A stretch of 64,000 nt of DNA. It comes from Paracraurococcus sp042666655 (GTDB lineage: Bacteria > Pseudomonadota > Alphaproteobacteria > Acetobacterales > Acetobacteraceae). The notes beneath the pieces were generated by a model, which was given only the letters and a program-made list of their open reading frames with translations, had not been told where the DNA came from and did no database searches. The position numbers and the translations under genes were made by a program. Shown piece after piece: positions 51,538 to 60,547 of the stretch (positions are counted from its first letter, which is position 1; each line of letters opens with the position of its first letter). The stretch spans positions 62,001-126,000 of the forward strand of contig NZ_JBHTDE010000001.1 in the NCBI RefSeq assembly GCF_042666655.1. Reading direction: 5' to 3'.

Positions 51538-52833
51538 TCCCACCCGCCGCCGCGGTGCTTCCACCCCCGCCGCATTGCCCTCCGGGTCGAACCGCACCGC
51601 ATTCGGGTGCAGCACCGTCGCCGCCGCGGCCTCCGCCACGTTGCGCACGCCGGCCTGGCCGAAGGTGCCGCGGATCTCCTCCATGAAGGCGGCCGTGGCA
51701 TGGCCGCCGCCGCCCTCGCCGATGGCGGCGACCGAATAGAGGAAGGCCCGCCCGGCGAAGCAGAAATCCGCGCCCGCCGCCAGGGTCCGCAGCACGTCGA
51801 GCCCCGAGCGGATCGAGCCGTCGTAGAGGATCTTCGCCCGCCCGCCGACCGCGGCCGCGATCGCCGGCACCGTGTCGATCGAGGCCGGTGCGGCGTCGAA
51901 TTGCCGCCCGCCATGGTTGGAGACCCAGATGCCGTCGACCCCCAGCGCCACCGCGCGTTCGGCATCCGCCGGGTGCTGGATGCCCTTCAGCACCAGGGCG
52001 CGCGGCCAAGCTTCGCGGAACTTAGCGATGTCCTCCCAGGTGACGCCGGTGGTCATGTTCTGCGTCACGAAACTGGCAAGCTCGCCGACCGAGGCATTCT
52101 CGCCGACGTATTTCCGCATGTTCTCGAAACGCGGCTGGCCCTTCTGCAGCATCTCCAGAGCCCAGAAGGGCGCGCGGGCGATGTCGAAGATCGTCTTCGG
52201 CCGGTACTTGAACGGTACCACAAGACCGTTGCGCACGTCGTGCACCCGCTTCTGCCGCATCGGCACGTCGAGCGTGATCACCAGCGCATGCGCGCCCACC
52301 GCCTCGGCCCGGCGGATCATGTCGAGCGACAGCCGGTGCTTGTCCGCCGGCATGCCATAGAGCTGGAACCAGAGGCTGTCGGGGGCGATCCGCGCCAGCT
52401 CCTCCATCCCGACATTGGCGACGGTCGAGGATACATAGGGAATGCGCGCCGCCTGCGCCGCGGCGGCGAGGATGGCGTCCGCCCGCGGCCAGACCATGCC
52501 GACATTGCCCATCGGGGCGACGCCGACCGGCGCGGCATAGTCGCGCCCGAAGATCGAGGTGGCGATGGTCACGCCTGTCAGGTCCACCGCGTAGCGCGGC
52601 ACGATCCGCACCGCATCCATCGCCGCGCGGTTATGCGCCACGTTCGGCGCGCCGTCGCCGACGCCGCCCGCGACGAAGTCGTAGGCGAAGCGGGCGACGC
52701 GCCATTTCGCCCGGCGCTGCAGGTCGCCGAAGGTGGGGAATTTGCGCCGCAGCTGCCCGGCCGGCGTTTCCACCGCGCCGGCCGCGCCCCAGCCCGCCGG
52801 CTTGCCCGTATCGCCCGTACCGCTGCCGCTCAT
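51535..52833 (-). CDS. FMN-dependent alpha-hydroxy-acid dehydrogenase
   Basis: 432 residues, TIM barrel. Motifs: RYAVDLTGV, PVGVAPMGNVGM, FQLYGMPADKH, VSNHGGRQFDAAPA (active-site His and Arg), YDGSIRSGLDVLR and FAGRAFLYS (FMN phosphate). L-lactate, glycolate or mandelate are possible substrates. Start ATG 52833; the first 45 residues are glycine-rich and variable. Confidence 0.9.
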   Translation of the reverse strand: MSGSGTGDTGKPAGWGAAGAVETPAGQLRRKFPTFGDLQRRAKWRVARFAYDFVAGGVGDGAPNVAHNRAAMDAVRIVPRYAVDLTGVTIATSIFGRDYAAPVGVAPMGNVGMVWPRADAILAAAAQAARIPYVSSTVANVGMEELARIAPDSLWFQLYGMPADKHRLSLDMIRRAEAVGAHALVITLDVPMRQKRVHDVRNGLVVPFKYRPKTIFDIARAPFWALEMLQKGQPRFENMRKYVGENASVGELASFVTQNMTTGVTWEDIAKFREAWPRALVLKGIQHPADAERAVALGVDGIWVSNHGGRQFDAAPASIDTVPAIAAAVGGRAKILYDGSIRSGLDVLRTLAAGADFCFAGRAFLYSVAAIGEGGGGHATAAFMEEIRGTFGQAGVRNVAEAAAATVLHPNAVRFDPEGNAAGVEAPRRRVG

Positions 52834-53005
52834 GCCGCGCTTCCCCCATCCGTTGCGGCGATTATGCACCCTTGGGCCGAGGCGCAAAGCGGCGGCGCTT
52901 CACGCCGAGATGACGCATGGTGTCGTTGCAGCCGGCGTCTATGCTGCGCATGGGCCGTTGAGGCTTCGCCCGCCGTCGTCCGGGACAAGCAGGAGGATTC
53001 CGACC

Positions 53006-53635
53006 ATGGCTGCCGTTCGATCCCGGGCCGCGTTGCGCGCGGCCCTGTTCTGCCTGCCCTTGCTCGCCGGTTGCACCCCACCGCAGGCGCCGCCGAACGG
53101 CTGGGCCACCCTGCCGAACGATGCCGTGGTCGGCGCCGGCGATCCGGTGCGCGGCGCGATCATCAACACCGCCTATGTCTTCGGCAATCCGGGCAGCGTC
53201 GCCGGCCAGCCGGACCAGGCGGCCCGGGCGGTTGCCAACTACGCCTTCCTGACCGTGGAATTGCCCTATGGCCCGCGCTGGCGCGGCTTCAATCCGACCA
53301 TCGGGATCGAACTGGGCTTCGGGATGCAGGAGGTGCAGGCCGCCTTCGGCATCGCGCCGAACGCACCGACCCAGGCGGTGGTCGACGGGTTGTACGGCGC
53401 GTCGCGCGCGCTCCGCGCCGGTGACACCGCGGCGGCGGAACGTATCCTCTCGCCGCCGGTCTTCACCCTGGGCGGCGCGGCGACGGTGCAGCGGCTGGCG
53501 GCCATGCCGGTGCTGCCGCGCGCCGCGGCCGGAGCGAACCTGGCCATGCAGGAGATGGACCGGCAGGACCGGCTCGGCTCCCCCCGTGGTGGCGGCGCGG
53601 GCGGTGGCGGTGGTGGCGGCGGTGGCCGGCCCTGA
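53006..53635 (+). CDS. Putative lipoprotein with Gly-rich tail
   Basis: 209 residues; AGGAGGA before the ATG. Signal with lipobox LLAGC (Cys23). The mature part has INTAYVFGNPGSVAGQPDQAARAVANYAFL and a helical ELGFGMQEVQAAFGIAP region; the tail is almost all glycine. I do not recognise a family. Role unknown, probably outer-membrane attached. Confidence 0.75.
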   Translation: MAAVRSRAALRAALFCLPLLAGCTPPQAPPNGWATLPNDAVVGAGDPVRGAIINTAYVFGNPGSVAGQPDQAARAVANYAFLTVELPYGPRWRGFNPTIGIELGFGMQEVQAAFGIAPNAPTQAVVDGLYGASRALRAGDTAAAERILSPPVFTLGGAATVQRLAAMPVLPRAAAGANLAMQEMDRQDRLGSPRGGGAGGGGGGGGGRP

Positions 53636-53643
53636 GTTGCGCT

Positions 53644-53668
53644 CGGGCGGCGGCTATTCCGCCGCCCG
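53644..53668. terminator. Hairpin with the stop codon of the ThDP gene in its loop
   Basis: CGGGCGGCGG-ctatt-CCGCCGCCCG, perfect 10-bp stem. The loop holds the TAG (cta, 53654-53656) of the minus-strand gene; the right arm is inside its coding sequence. Between convergent genes. Confidence 0.6.
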
Positions 53669-55333
53669 CTTCGCGTAGATGCCCATGGCGTTGTAGGGCG
53701 CATAGGGCGGGAAGGCGCCGATCGCGGTCATGTCCACTTCGACCAGGCTCGGCCCCGGGGTGGCGACCGCCTTGGCGACCGTATCGGCCAGGTCCTCCGC
53801 CCGGCTCACCTTGAAGCTGGGCAGGCCGGCGACGGCGGCCAGCTTCTGCAGGTCCGGCCCCTGCAGGTCGCCGAAGAACATCCGGCCGTCCTGCAGCGCG
53901 CCCTGGATGTGCTTGATGACGCCGTATCCGCGGTCGTTCATCACCATGATGACCAGCTCGGCGCGTTCCTGCACCGCGGTCCAGAGCTCGGTCTGATTCA
54001 TCGCGAAGCCGCCGTCGCCGACCATGGCGATGGCCTTGCGGCCACCCCCCGCCAGCGCCGCGCCGATCCCCATCGGCAGGCCGGGCCCGATCGCGGCGCT
54101 GATCGGGTGCACCGCGTCGCGCGGGCCGAAGACCGGAAAGACCCGGTTGCCCCAGGACGAATTGCTGATGGTGATGTCGCGCACCCAGAGCGCATCCCGC
54201 GGCAGGGCACGGCGCAGCTCCGCCGGAAAATCCGCATAGGGGCCGAGCGTGTCGCGGTACTCCGCCAGCGCCCGCTGCTTCATCGCCGCGAAGTCGGCGG
54301 CGAGGTTCGGATCGACGGCGATCCGCCCCTGCAGCCGCTTCGCCAGCCCGGCCATGGCCAGCCCGGCATCGCCGCAGACGAAGGCGGTGTTGCCGTAGGT
54401 CCGGCCATTGGCGCGCGGGTCGACATCGACATGCACCCGTGGCTCCGGCAGGGGCAGCGAGAAGTCCCCCGTCTCATGCCCGCGCAGGCGGGAGCCGACG
54501 ACCAGCATGGCGTCGCAGGTCTTGTAGAATTCCTGCACCCGGGGCGAGCCGTTGCCGTGCAGCCCGCCCAGGGTCATCGGCTGGTCCTCGGGGATGATGC
54601 CGCGGCCGTTCCAGGACGAGACGGCACCGAAGCCGAGCGCCAGCAACGCCATCGCCTCGGCCCCCGCCGCCTTGGCGCCGTTGCCGAGCCAGAGCATCGG
54701 CCGCTTCGCCCGCGCCAGGATCTCCGCTGCCTCGTCGAGCGCCGCCTCGCTCGGCGGCATGGGCGGCGGCACCGGCAGGACCAGCGTGTCGAGCTGGGCC
54801 GGGCGCGGGATGGGCGTGCGCTGGATGTCGATCGGCACCTCGACCGAGACCGGCCCCATCGGCGGCGTCAGCGCGAGGGCCGCAGCGCGGGTCAGCACGC
54901 CCAGCGCCTCCTGCGCCGAGCGGATGCGGAAGGCGGCCTTGCCGACGGCGGCCAGCATCGCGGTCTGGCCGGGCACGTCGTGCACCGTGCCCATGTCGCG
55001 GTCGATGAATTTGGTGGGCGTCTGGCCGGTGATGTGCAGCACCGGGGAGCCGGCGAACTGCGCCTCCACCAGCCCCGGCACGGTGTTCGCTGCGCCCGGC
55101 CCGGTCGAGGAGAACATCACCCCGAGATGGCCGGAGACCCGTGCATAGGCATCCGCCATATGCGCCCCGCCCATCTCGCCGCGCGCCATGCAGTAGCGGA
55201 TGGCGTTGCGCCGGCCGATACCGTCCAGCATCGGGATGTTGTGCACCGAGACGATGCCGAAGCAGGTGGTGACGCCGATGCGCGAGAGGAATTCCGCTAC
55301 CAGGTCGCCGACATTGTAGGCGCTGTCCGCCAT
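53654..55333 (-). CDS. Thiamine-diphosphate enzyme (acetolactate synthase large-subunit-like)
   Basis: 559 residues with the three ThDP modules: VAEFLSRIGVTTCFGIVS (catalytic Glu region MARGEMGGAHMADAYAR), central AKRPMLWLGNGAKAAGAEA, and the GDGGFAMNQTELWTA...MNDRGYGV ThDP/Mg2+ motif. Closest in style to IlvB-like decarboxylases/synthases of catabolic clusters rather than to biosynthetic IlvB; no small subunit gene is adjacent. Substrate unknown. Confidence 0.88.
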   Translation of the reverse strand: MADSAYNVGDLVAEFLSRIGVTTCFGIVSVHNIPMLDGIGRRNAIRYCMARGEMGGAHMADAYARVSGHLGVMFSSTGPGAANTVPGLVEAQFAGSPVLHITGQTPTKFIDRDMGTVHDVPGQTAMLAAVGKAAFRIRSAQEALGVLTRAAALALTPPMGPVSVEVPIDIQRTPIPRPAQLDTLVLPVPPPMPPSEAALDEAAEILARAKRPMLWLGNGAKAAGAEAMALLALGFGAVSSWNGRGIIPEDQPMTLGGLHGNGSPRVQEFYKTCDAMLVVGSRLRGHETGDFSLPLPEPRVHVDVDPRANGRTYGNTAFVCGDAGLAMAGLAKRLQGRIAVDPNLAADFAAMKQRALAEYRDTLGPYADFPAELRRALPRDALWVRDITISNSSWGNRVFPVFGPRDAVHPISAAIGPGLPMGIGAALAGGGRKAIAMVGDGGFAMNQTELWTAVQERAELVIMVMNDRGYGVIKHIQGALQDGRMFFGDLQGPDLQKLAAVAGLPSFKVSRAEDLADTVAKAVATPGPSLVEVDMTAIGAFPPYAPYNAMGIYAKRAAE

Positions 55334-55398
55334 TTCGTTTCCCCCGTGTTCAGTGGCGGACGTACCGAAGCCGCCCTGCCCCCGCCTTCGTCATGCAA

Positions 55399-55459
55399 GG
55401 GCCTGACCCGTGCATCCGCCGCCCGGCGCGTGCTGGAAGCGGATGGCCGGGTCAGGCCC
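55399..55459. repeat. REP-like long hairpin
   Basis: GGGCCTGACCCG (55399-55410) and CGGGTCAGGCCC (55448-55459) are perfectly complementary, with inner partial arms CATCCGC/GCGGATG. Lies in the 161-bp gap between codirectional genes. Such GGCCGGGTCAGGCCCGGCC-type units are common REP sequences in related genomes (from memory). Confidence 0.6.
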
Positions 55460-55494
55460 GGCCATGCCGCGCCTGGGTGCTCCCCCCGCCTGCC

Positions 55495-56679
55495 TCAGAT
55501 TCCGTTCTTCAGCACCCGCCGGGCGATCGCCATGCGGTGCACCTCGCTCGGCCCTTCGTAGATCCGCTGCACCCGCACCTGATTGGCCATCAGCTGCAGC
55601 GGCAGTTCCTTGGTCATGCCCATGGCGCCGAAGGTCTGCATGGCGTGGTCCAGCACCTCCTGCGCCATCTCGGTGGCGAAGACCTTCAGCATCGAGGCCT
55701 CGGTCCGCACGTCCTCCCCGGCGCCCATCTTGGCGGCGGCGTCGCGCACCATCAGGCGGCAGATATGGATCTTGGTCGCGGCCTCGGCGATCCACCACTG
55801 GATCGCCTGGCGGTCGGCCAGCTTGACGCCGAAGGTGACGCGGTTCTTAGCCTGCTCGCACATCATGGCCAGCGCCCGCCGCGCCATGCCGGTGCAGCGC
55901 GCGCCCATCTGCAGCCGGCGGACGTTCAGCCGCAGCTGCATCGGCGCATAGCCCTCGCCCAGCCTGCCCAGCACCTGGGCGTCGGGGACGCGGCAATCCT
56001 CGAAGACCAGCTCGTAGGTCCGCCTGCCGCCGATCATCGGGATCTCGCGCTCGATGATGAAGCCGGGGGTGCCGCGGTCGACGATGAAGGCGGTCACGCC
56101 CTCCTGCCGCTTGCCCTCTCCCGTCCTCGCCATGAGGATGATGAAATCGGCCCGCGGCACGCCGCTGACCCAGATCTTGCGGCCGTTGATGACCCAGCCG
56201 TCGCCATCCTTCACCGCGCGGGTGGTCATGCCCGCCGGGTCGCCGCCGGCGCCGGGCTCGGAGATGGCGATCGAGGAGCGCATCTCGCCGCGCGCATAGG
56301 GGTCGAGGTAGCGCTTCCGCTGGTCCTCGTTCGCCACCGCCTTCAGCATGTGCAGGTTCGGGCTGTCGGGCGGGAAGAGGAAGGGGGTGACGGTGCGGCC
56401 CATCTCCTCCTCGATCGCCATCAGCGCGGCCAAGGGCAGGTCGGCACCGCCGAATTCCTCGGGGACATCCAGGCCCCAGAGGCCGAGCTCCTTGCAGGTC
56501 TTCAGCAGCGGGGCCTCTTCCTCCGGCGTCAGGCCGTAGCGCTGGCCTTCGGATTCCCGCTTCAGCACCGCGGCCTCGAGCGGCATCAGGTCGCGCTCGA
56601 CGAATTTGACGACGAGGTCGCGCACCATGCGGTGCTCCTCGGCCAGTGCCGGAATGCCGCCGAAATCGAACCCGTCCAT
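55495..56679 (-). CDS. Acyl-CoA dehydrogenase family protein
   Basis: 394 residues. FAD-contact AISEPGAGGDPAGMTTRAV and WVINGRKIWVSGV, then LDHAMQTFGAMGMTKELPL and RIYEGPSEVHRMAIARRVL, where the YEG glutamate is at the usual catalytic-base position. Start ATG 56679. Substrate chain length cannot be inferred. Confidence 0.92.
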   Translation of the reverse strand: MDGFDFGGIPALAEEHRMVRDLVVKFVERDLMPLEAAVLKRESEGQRYGLTPEEEAPLLKTCKELGLWGLDVPEEFGGADLPLAALMAIEEEMGRTVTPFLFPPDSPNLHMLKAVANEDQRKRYLDPYARGEMRSSIAISEPGAGGDPAGMTTRAVKDGDGWVINGRKIWVSGVPRADFIILMARTGEGKRQEGVTAFIVDRGTPGFIIEREIPMIGGRRTYELVFEDCRVPDAQVLGRLGEGYAPMQLRLNVRRLQMGARCTGMARRALAMMCEQAKNRVTFGVKLADRQAIQWWIAEAATKIHICRLMVRDAAAKMGAGEDVRTEASMLKVFATEMAQEVLDHAMQTFGAMGMTKELPLQLMANQVRVQRIYEGPSEVHRMAIARRVLKNGI

Positions 56680-56767
56680 CTGTCGTATCCTCCGCCGTAT
56701 TGTCCCAAGCTTAGACCCGGCCGGAGCGGTTGGGGAGGGCAGGGGCGGGCCCCGCCGCCCAGCGGGA

Positions 56768-57172
56768 TCAGGCGGTCCGCGGGGGATCGAGCAGGACCCA
56801 GAGCCGGGCGATCCGGCCATCGACCACCTCCGCCGCGTCGATGCCGGTGACGGTGACCGGCCCGCCCTCCGGCCCGGCCTGCCAGCGCAGGCATCCCACG
56901 CCATGATGGCCCACCGCCACCCCCTCGGGCCGGAAGCGCAAATCCGGGCCGAACTGCTCCAGCAGCGCGCTGACAACGGCCGAGATGGCCGCCCGGCCGC
57001 TGACGATATTCGTCGGCTCGTACATCACCGGCTCCTCGACGAAGAGCTCGTCGAGTGCCGCCGCCCGCTTCGCCGCGTCGCGCTCACTGAACACGCGCTC
57101 CAGATTGGCCCGGAGCAGGCGATCATAGTTGGGCTCCTGCGGCTGCGGGGCGCGCGCCTCGGGGTCGGTCAT
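56768..57172 (-). CDS. NTF2-like/SnoaL-type small protein
   Basis: 134 residues with NTF2-like layout: helical N-terminus (NLERVFSERDAAKRAAALDELF), VMYEPTNIVSGRAAISAVVSALLEQFGPDLRF, then TGIDAAEVVDGRIARLWVLLDPP. Members act as small isomerases, hydrolases or accessory domains. Function here unknown; in the same strand run as the dehydrogenase and oxygenase genes. Confidence 0.82.
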   Translation of the reverse strand: MTDPEARAPQPQEPNYDRLLRANLERVFSERDAAKRAAALDELFVEEPVMYEPTNIVSGRAAISAVVSALLEQFGPDLRFRPEGVAVGHHGVGCLRWQAGPEGGPVTVTGIDAAEVVDGRIARLWVLLDPPRTA

Positions 57173-57213
57173 CCGCGTCCTTTCTGCGGTCTTCGGGGTG
57201 CGGCGGGCCTGCC

Positions 57214-58197
57214 TCAGGCCGGCTGCGCCTGCCGATGGACGAAATTCGTCTGGTTCAGCTTGCGGCGGTGGTCCTCGTAGAGCAGCGGCGCGTAGCGCGC
57301 CGGGTTTTCCGCCGTGACGCAACTCGGCACCGGCCGGATCACCGCGTCGTTGTCGGGACCGAAGAAGAAGGGGATGGCATAGCGCATCTCGTTCGCGGCA
57401 TTCACCACCCGGTGCGGCGTCGGCGCGAAGCGGTCGTTGGAATAGCGGCCGAGCATCTCCGCCGTATTCACCACGAAGGTGCCGGGGATGGCCGGCGGGC
57501 GCAGCCACTCGCCCTCCCGCGTCCGCACTTCCAGCCCGGGCAGGGCCGATTGCGCCAGGAAGGTGATCAGGTTGGTGTCGATATGCGGGGCGAAGCCGAA
57601 GCGGCCCTCCTCGGGCTCCGGCTGCGGCTGGTAGCGGATCAGCCGCAGGGTGCAGGCGGGGTCGCGGAAGTCGCCGGCCAGAGTGTCCCGCGGCATGCCG
57701 AGCGCCATGGACACCACCGGCAGCAGGCGCAGCGCCAGCGCCTCCATCGCGGTGAAATAGGCCAGCGTCGCCTCGCGGAAGCCGGGCAGGTCGGGTGGCC
57801 AGCGGTTCGGCGCGACGAAGGGCTTGCCAGCGACGATGTCGGGATGGTCGGGGCCACGGTCGCGGATGATGTAGAAGCTCTCGTTCAGGTTGGGCTTCTT
57901 GACCTCGGCGACCTTGCTGGTGCGGATCACCTGCGCCCCGGTCGGCAGGAAGCCGATGTTCAGCGCACCGACCTTCAGCGCCAGCTTGACCTCGTCGGGC
58001 AGCGCGAAGAAGCGCGCCGCCGCCTCGAAGCAGCCGGCGGGCAGGGCCGGGTCGATGCCATGGCCCGACAGCACCAGGAAGCCGGTATCCTCGCAGGTGC
58101 GGGCGACGCGCTCGGCCAGCGCCTCCGCCGCGCCGGGCTGCCCGGCCAAAGTGGGGGCGATGTCGAGGACCGGGATGCGACCTTCGGCGAGGCTCAT
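57214..58197 (-). CDS. Isopenicillin-N-synthase-like 2OG/Fe(II) oxygenase
   Basis: 327 residues. N-terminal DIOX-type IPVLDIAPTLAG...DTGFLVLSGHGID, C-terminal jelly roll with iron ligands in APHIDTNLITFL (HxD) and PTPHRVVN (His). A co-substrate RxS motif is not clear, the sequence after PTPHRVVNAANEMRYAIPFFFGP matching the general plan. Likely a non-haem iron oxygenase of small-molecule metabolism. Start ATG 58197. Confidence 0.87.
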   Translation of the reverse strand: MSLAEGRIPVLDIAPTLAGQPGAAEALAERVARTCEDTGFLVLSGHGIDPALPAGCFEAAARFFALPDEVKLALKVGALNIGFLPTGAQVIRTSKVAEVKKPNLNESFYIIRDRGPDHPDIVAGKPFVAPNRWPPDLPGFREATLAYFTAMEALALRLLPVVSMALGMPRDTLAGDFRDPACTLRLIRYQPQPEPEEGRFGFAPHIDTNLITFLAQSALPGLEVRTREGEWLRPPAIPGTFVVNTAEMLGRYSNDRFAPTPHRVVNAANEMRYAIPFFFGPDNDAVIRPVPSCVTAENPARYAPLLYEDHRRKLNQTNFVHRQAQPA

Positions 58198-58249
58198 GGC
58201 TGTCTCCGCGCTGCTCGGCCGGCATCCCAGCACGGGCCGGGCCGTCCGG

Positions 58250-59680
58250 CTACTCCGCGGCGATCCGTGCCGGGTCCAGCACGACCTGCTTCAGGTCATA
58301 GGCCAGCAGTTCGCCATACAGCCGCGGCATGTCCGCCTCGAACAGCCCGCGCGTCACCCCGGCGGCAAGGCGCGGGGCGGCGATGCTCATCGCGTTGATC
58401 GAGCTGCCGGCCGGGCCGAAGGACAGGCTGGTGCCGATGCCGAACAGATGGATGTCGCGGATCCAGGGCGTCTCGCCGGCGCGCTTCTCGGCGAAGGAGC
58501 TGTCGGGGTTGAGGTAGGGGAAGCAGCCGATGCGCTCGTTCGCCTCCTCGGGCGGCGGCGCGTAGCGGTCGTGCCACTGGGCGATGTTGCCGGCGCAATG
58601 CGCCAGTTCCGGCACCGTGCCGGGGTCCATCCGCACGCCGGTGCCGCAGATCAGGAAGTCGGCCGTGAATGCGCCGCGCGGCGTCGCCAGCACGGCGCGG
58701 CCGTCCTCGGCGCGGGCATCGGTCCAGGACCGGTCCAGATGCAGGGTGAAGTTCGGGAAGCGGCTGGCGCGGTCATGGGTATCCTGCGCGAAGCCTTCCC
58801 GCATCCCGAGGATCCTCGCCATGAAGCGCCAGCGCCATGCATCCGGCATCTCATGCATGTGCTTCAGGAACCCGGCGAAGGTCAGCCAACGATAGGGCTG
58901 CACGTCCATCGGCTGCGCCCGGCGGCAGAACAGGTGCACCTCGGCCGCGCCGGCCTCCAGCGCCACGGCGGCATTGTCGAAGGCCGAGGCGCCGGCGCCG
59001 AGCACCGCCACCACCTTGCCCCGCAGCGCGGCGAAGTCGATCTCCTCGGCCGCATGGGCGCGCAGGGCACCAGGCAGGGCCGCAACGAATTCCGGCATCC
59101 ACCAATGGCCGATCCCGACCTGTCCGGTCGCCATCACCACCTTCCGCGCCAGCAGCGGGCCGGCGCTGGTCTGCACCGCCAGGCAGGGCAGGTCGTCATC
59201 GGTGCGGGCGGGGGAGATGGCGCCGGCGGCGACGCCGTTGCGCACGGGGATGCCGGTGACCCGGCGGAACCAGCCGAGATAGTCCTGCCAGAGCTCCTTC
59301 GGGATCCAGGGCATCGCCGCGAAATGCGCGGCGCCCCACTGCGCCTCGTGCCAGGCCTGGTAGGTGAGGGCGGGCAGCTTGAGGTCCGGGCCGATCTGGT
59401 CCTTCGGCGAGCGCAGGTTGCGCATCCGGGCATAGGTCAGCCAGGGGCCTTCCCGGCCTTCGGGCGCGCGGTCCACCACCAGGATGTCGTCCACCCGGTC
59501 GCGCCGCAGCGCATGCGCCACGGCCAGGCCGCATTGCCCGGCGCCGATCACCAGGCAATCCAGCACCGGCGCGCCGCCGCTGGTCTTCGGCACCAGCCAG
59601 GGGGCGCGGGGATGTGCGGTCAGCGCCAAGTCGCGGGCGACATCGGCTTCCAGTTCGGCGAGGGTCTGCGGCGCGGGCAT
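58250..59680 (-). CDS. Flavin-containing monooxygenase-like NAD(P)/FAD oxidoreductase
   Basis: 476 residues. First Rossmann CLVIGAGQCGLAVAHAL (GxGxxG) after a 40-residue lead; second nucleotide-binding site VVAVLGAGASAFDNA; MATGQVGIGHWWMPEF between. The order FAD site, then NADPH site fits class B monooxygenases, though the exact FMO fingerprint is not obvious. Substrate unknown. Confidence 0.87.
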   Translation of the reverse strand: MPAPQTLAELEADVARDLALTAHPRAPWLVPKTSGGAPVLDCLVIGAGQCGLAVAHALRRDRVDDILVVDRAPEGREGPWLTYARMRNLRSPKDQIGPDLKLPALTYQAWHEAQWGAAHFAAMPWIPKELWQDYLGWFRRVTGIPVRNGVAAGAISPARTDDDLPCLAVQTSAGPLLARKVVMATGQVGIGHWWMPEFVAALPGALRAHAAEEIDFAALRGKVVAVLGAGASAFDNAAVALEAGAAEVHLFCRRAQPMDVQPYRWLTFAGFLKHMHEMPDAWRWRFMARILGMREGFAQDTHDRASRFPNFTLHLDRSWTDARAEDGRAVLATPRGAFTADFLICGTGVRMDPGTVPELAHCAGNIAQWHDRYAPPPEEANERIGCFPYLNPDSSFAEKRAGETPWIRDIHLFGIGTSLSFGPAGSSINAMSIAAPRLAAGVTRGLFEADMPRLYGELLAYDLKQVVLDPARIAAE

Positions 59681-59758
59681 CGGGCACTCCTGCTGCGGTG
59701 CAAGATAAGCCCGCAGCGGCGCGCCGCAACGTTCCCGGCACGCCCGGCGGCGCGACGA

Positions 59759-60445
59759 TCAGCCGCCGATCAGGTCGGCCAATGCCTGCGGCTCGCTCAG
59801 CATCGGGTAGTGGCCGGTATCGAGCTCATGCCAGGAGGCACCGAGCGCCTGCTGCAACCGGCGCTGATGCGCGACCGGCGGGTTCTGGCTGCGGCGGCAC
59901 CAGAGCACGCTGGCCGTCCAGGGCATCGACCAGAAGCGCGGCAATACCACCGGCGCGACCATGGGCAGGATCGGGTGCTGGCAGATGCGCTCCAGCGTCC
60001 AGGCGCGGGTCTCGGCGTCCAACTCGGCAAACAGCCGGCCCTCGGCATCCGCCCGGCTCGGCCCGCTGGTGAGCGCGGTATTCACCGCGGTCGGGCGGGC
60101 GACGATATCGGGCAGCTTCTCGCCATCCTGCAGCGCCAGTGCGTCGGCGAAGACCAGCCGGCCGATCCGCCCGGGCGCCAGCTCCGCCAGCCTGCACAGC
60201 ACCATGCCGCCCGTCGAGGTGCCGGCGACGACGGTGTCGCGCCAGTCCTCATGGAACAGCAGGGACGCCAGTTCCTCCGCCTGGCTTTCGGTGGTGATGC
60301 CGGGGCGGACCGCCTGCGCGCGCTCGGCGCAACCATCGAGGCTCGGGGCCATGACCAAGTGGCCGGCTTCGCGCAGCCGGGTGGCGACCCGGGTCCAGAT
60401 CCAGCCGCCCTGATAGGCGCCGTGGATCAGCAGTATCCTGGCCAT
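59759..60445 (-). CDS. Alpha/beta-fold hydrolase
   Basis: 228 residues. ILLIHGAYQGGWIWTRVATRL (oxyanion), nucleophile elbow VAGTSTGGMV (serine or threonine centre differs from the usual GxSxG: G-T-S-T-G), late His in LDTGHYPMLSEPQAL. Resembles salicylate-esterase/hydroxynitrile-lyase-type plant-like hydrolases. First gene of the minus-strand run; diverges from the deacylase gene. Confidence 0.86.
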   Translation of the reverse strand: MARILLIHGAYQGGWIWTRVATRLREAGHLVMAPSLDGCAERAQAVRPGITTESQAEELASLLFHEDWRDTVVAGTSTGGMVLCRLAELAPGRIGRLVFADALALQDGEKLPDIVARPTAVNTALTSGPSRADAEGRLFAELDAETRAWTLERICQHPILPMVAPVVLPRFWSMPWTASVLWCRRSQNPPVAHQRRLQQALGASWHELDTGHYPMLSEPQALADLIGG

Positions 60446-60547
60446 GTGACGGTTCCTCCCTCTTTCCGGGCATGATGCGCCGCCGGGAAGTTGGTTGACA
60501 GGCCCGCCCCCCGGCCCATGCTGCCGGCAAAGCGAGGGAGACGTATC

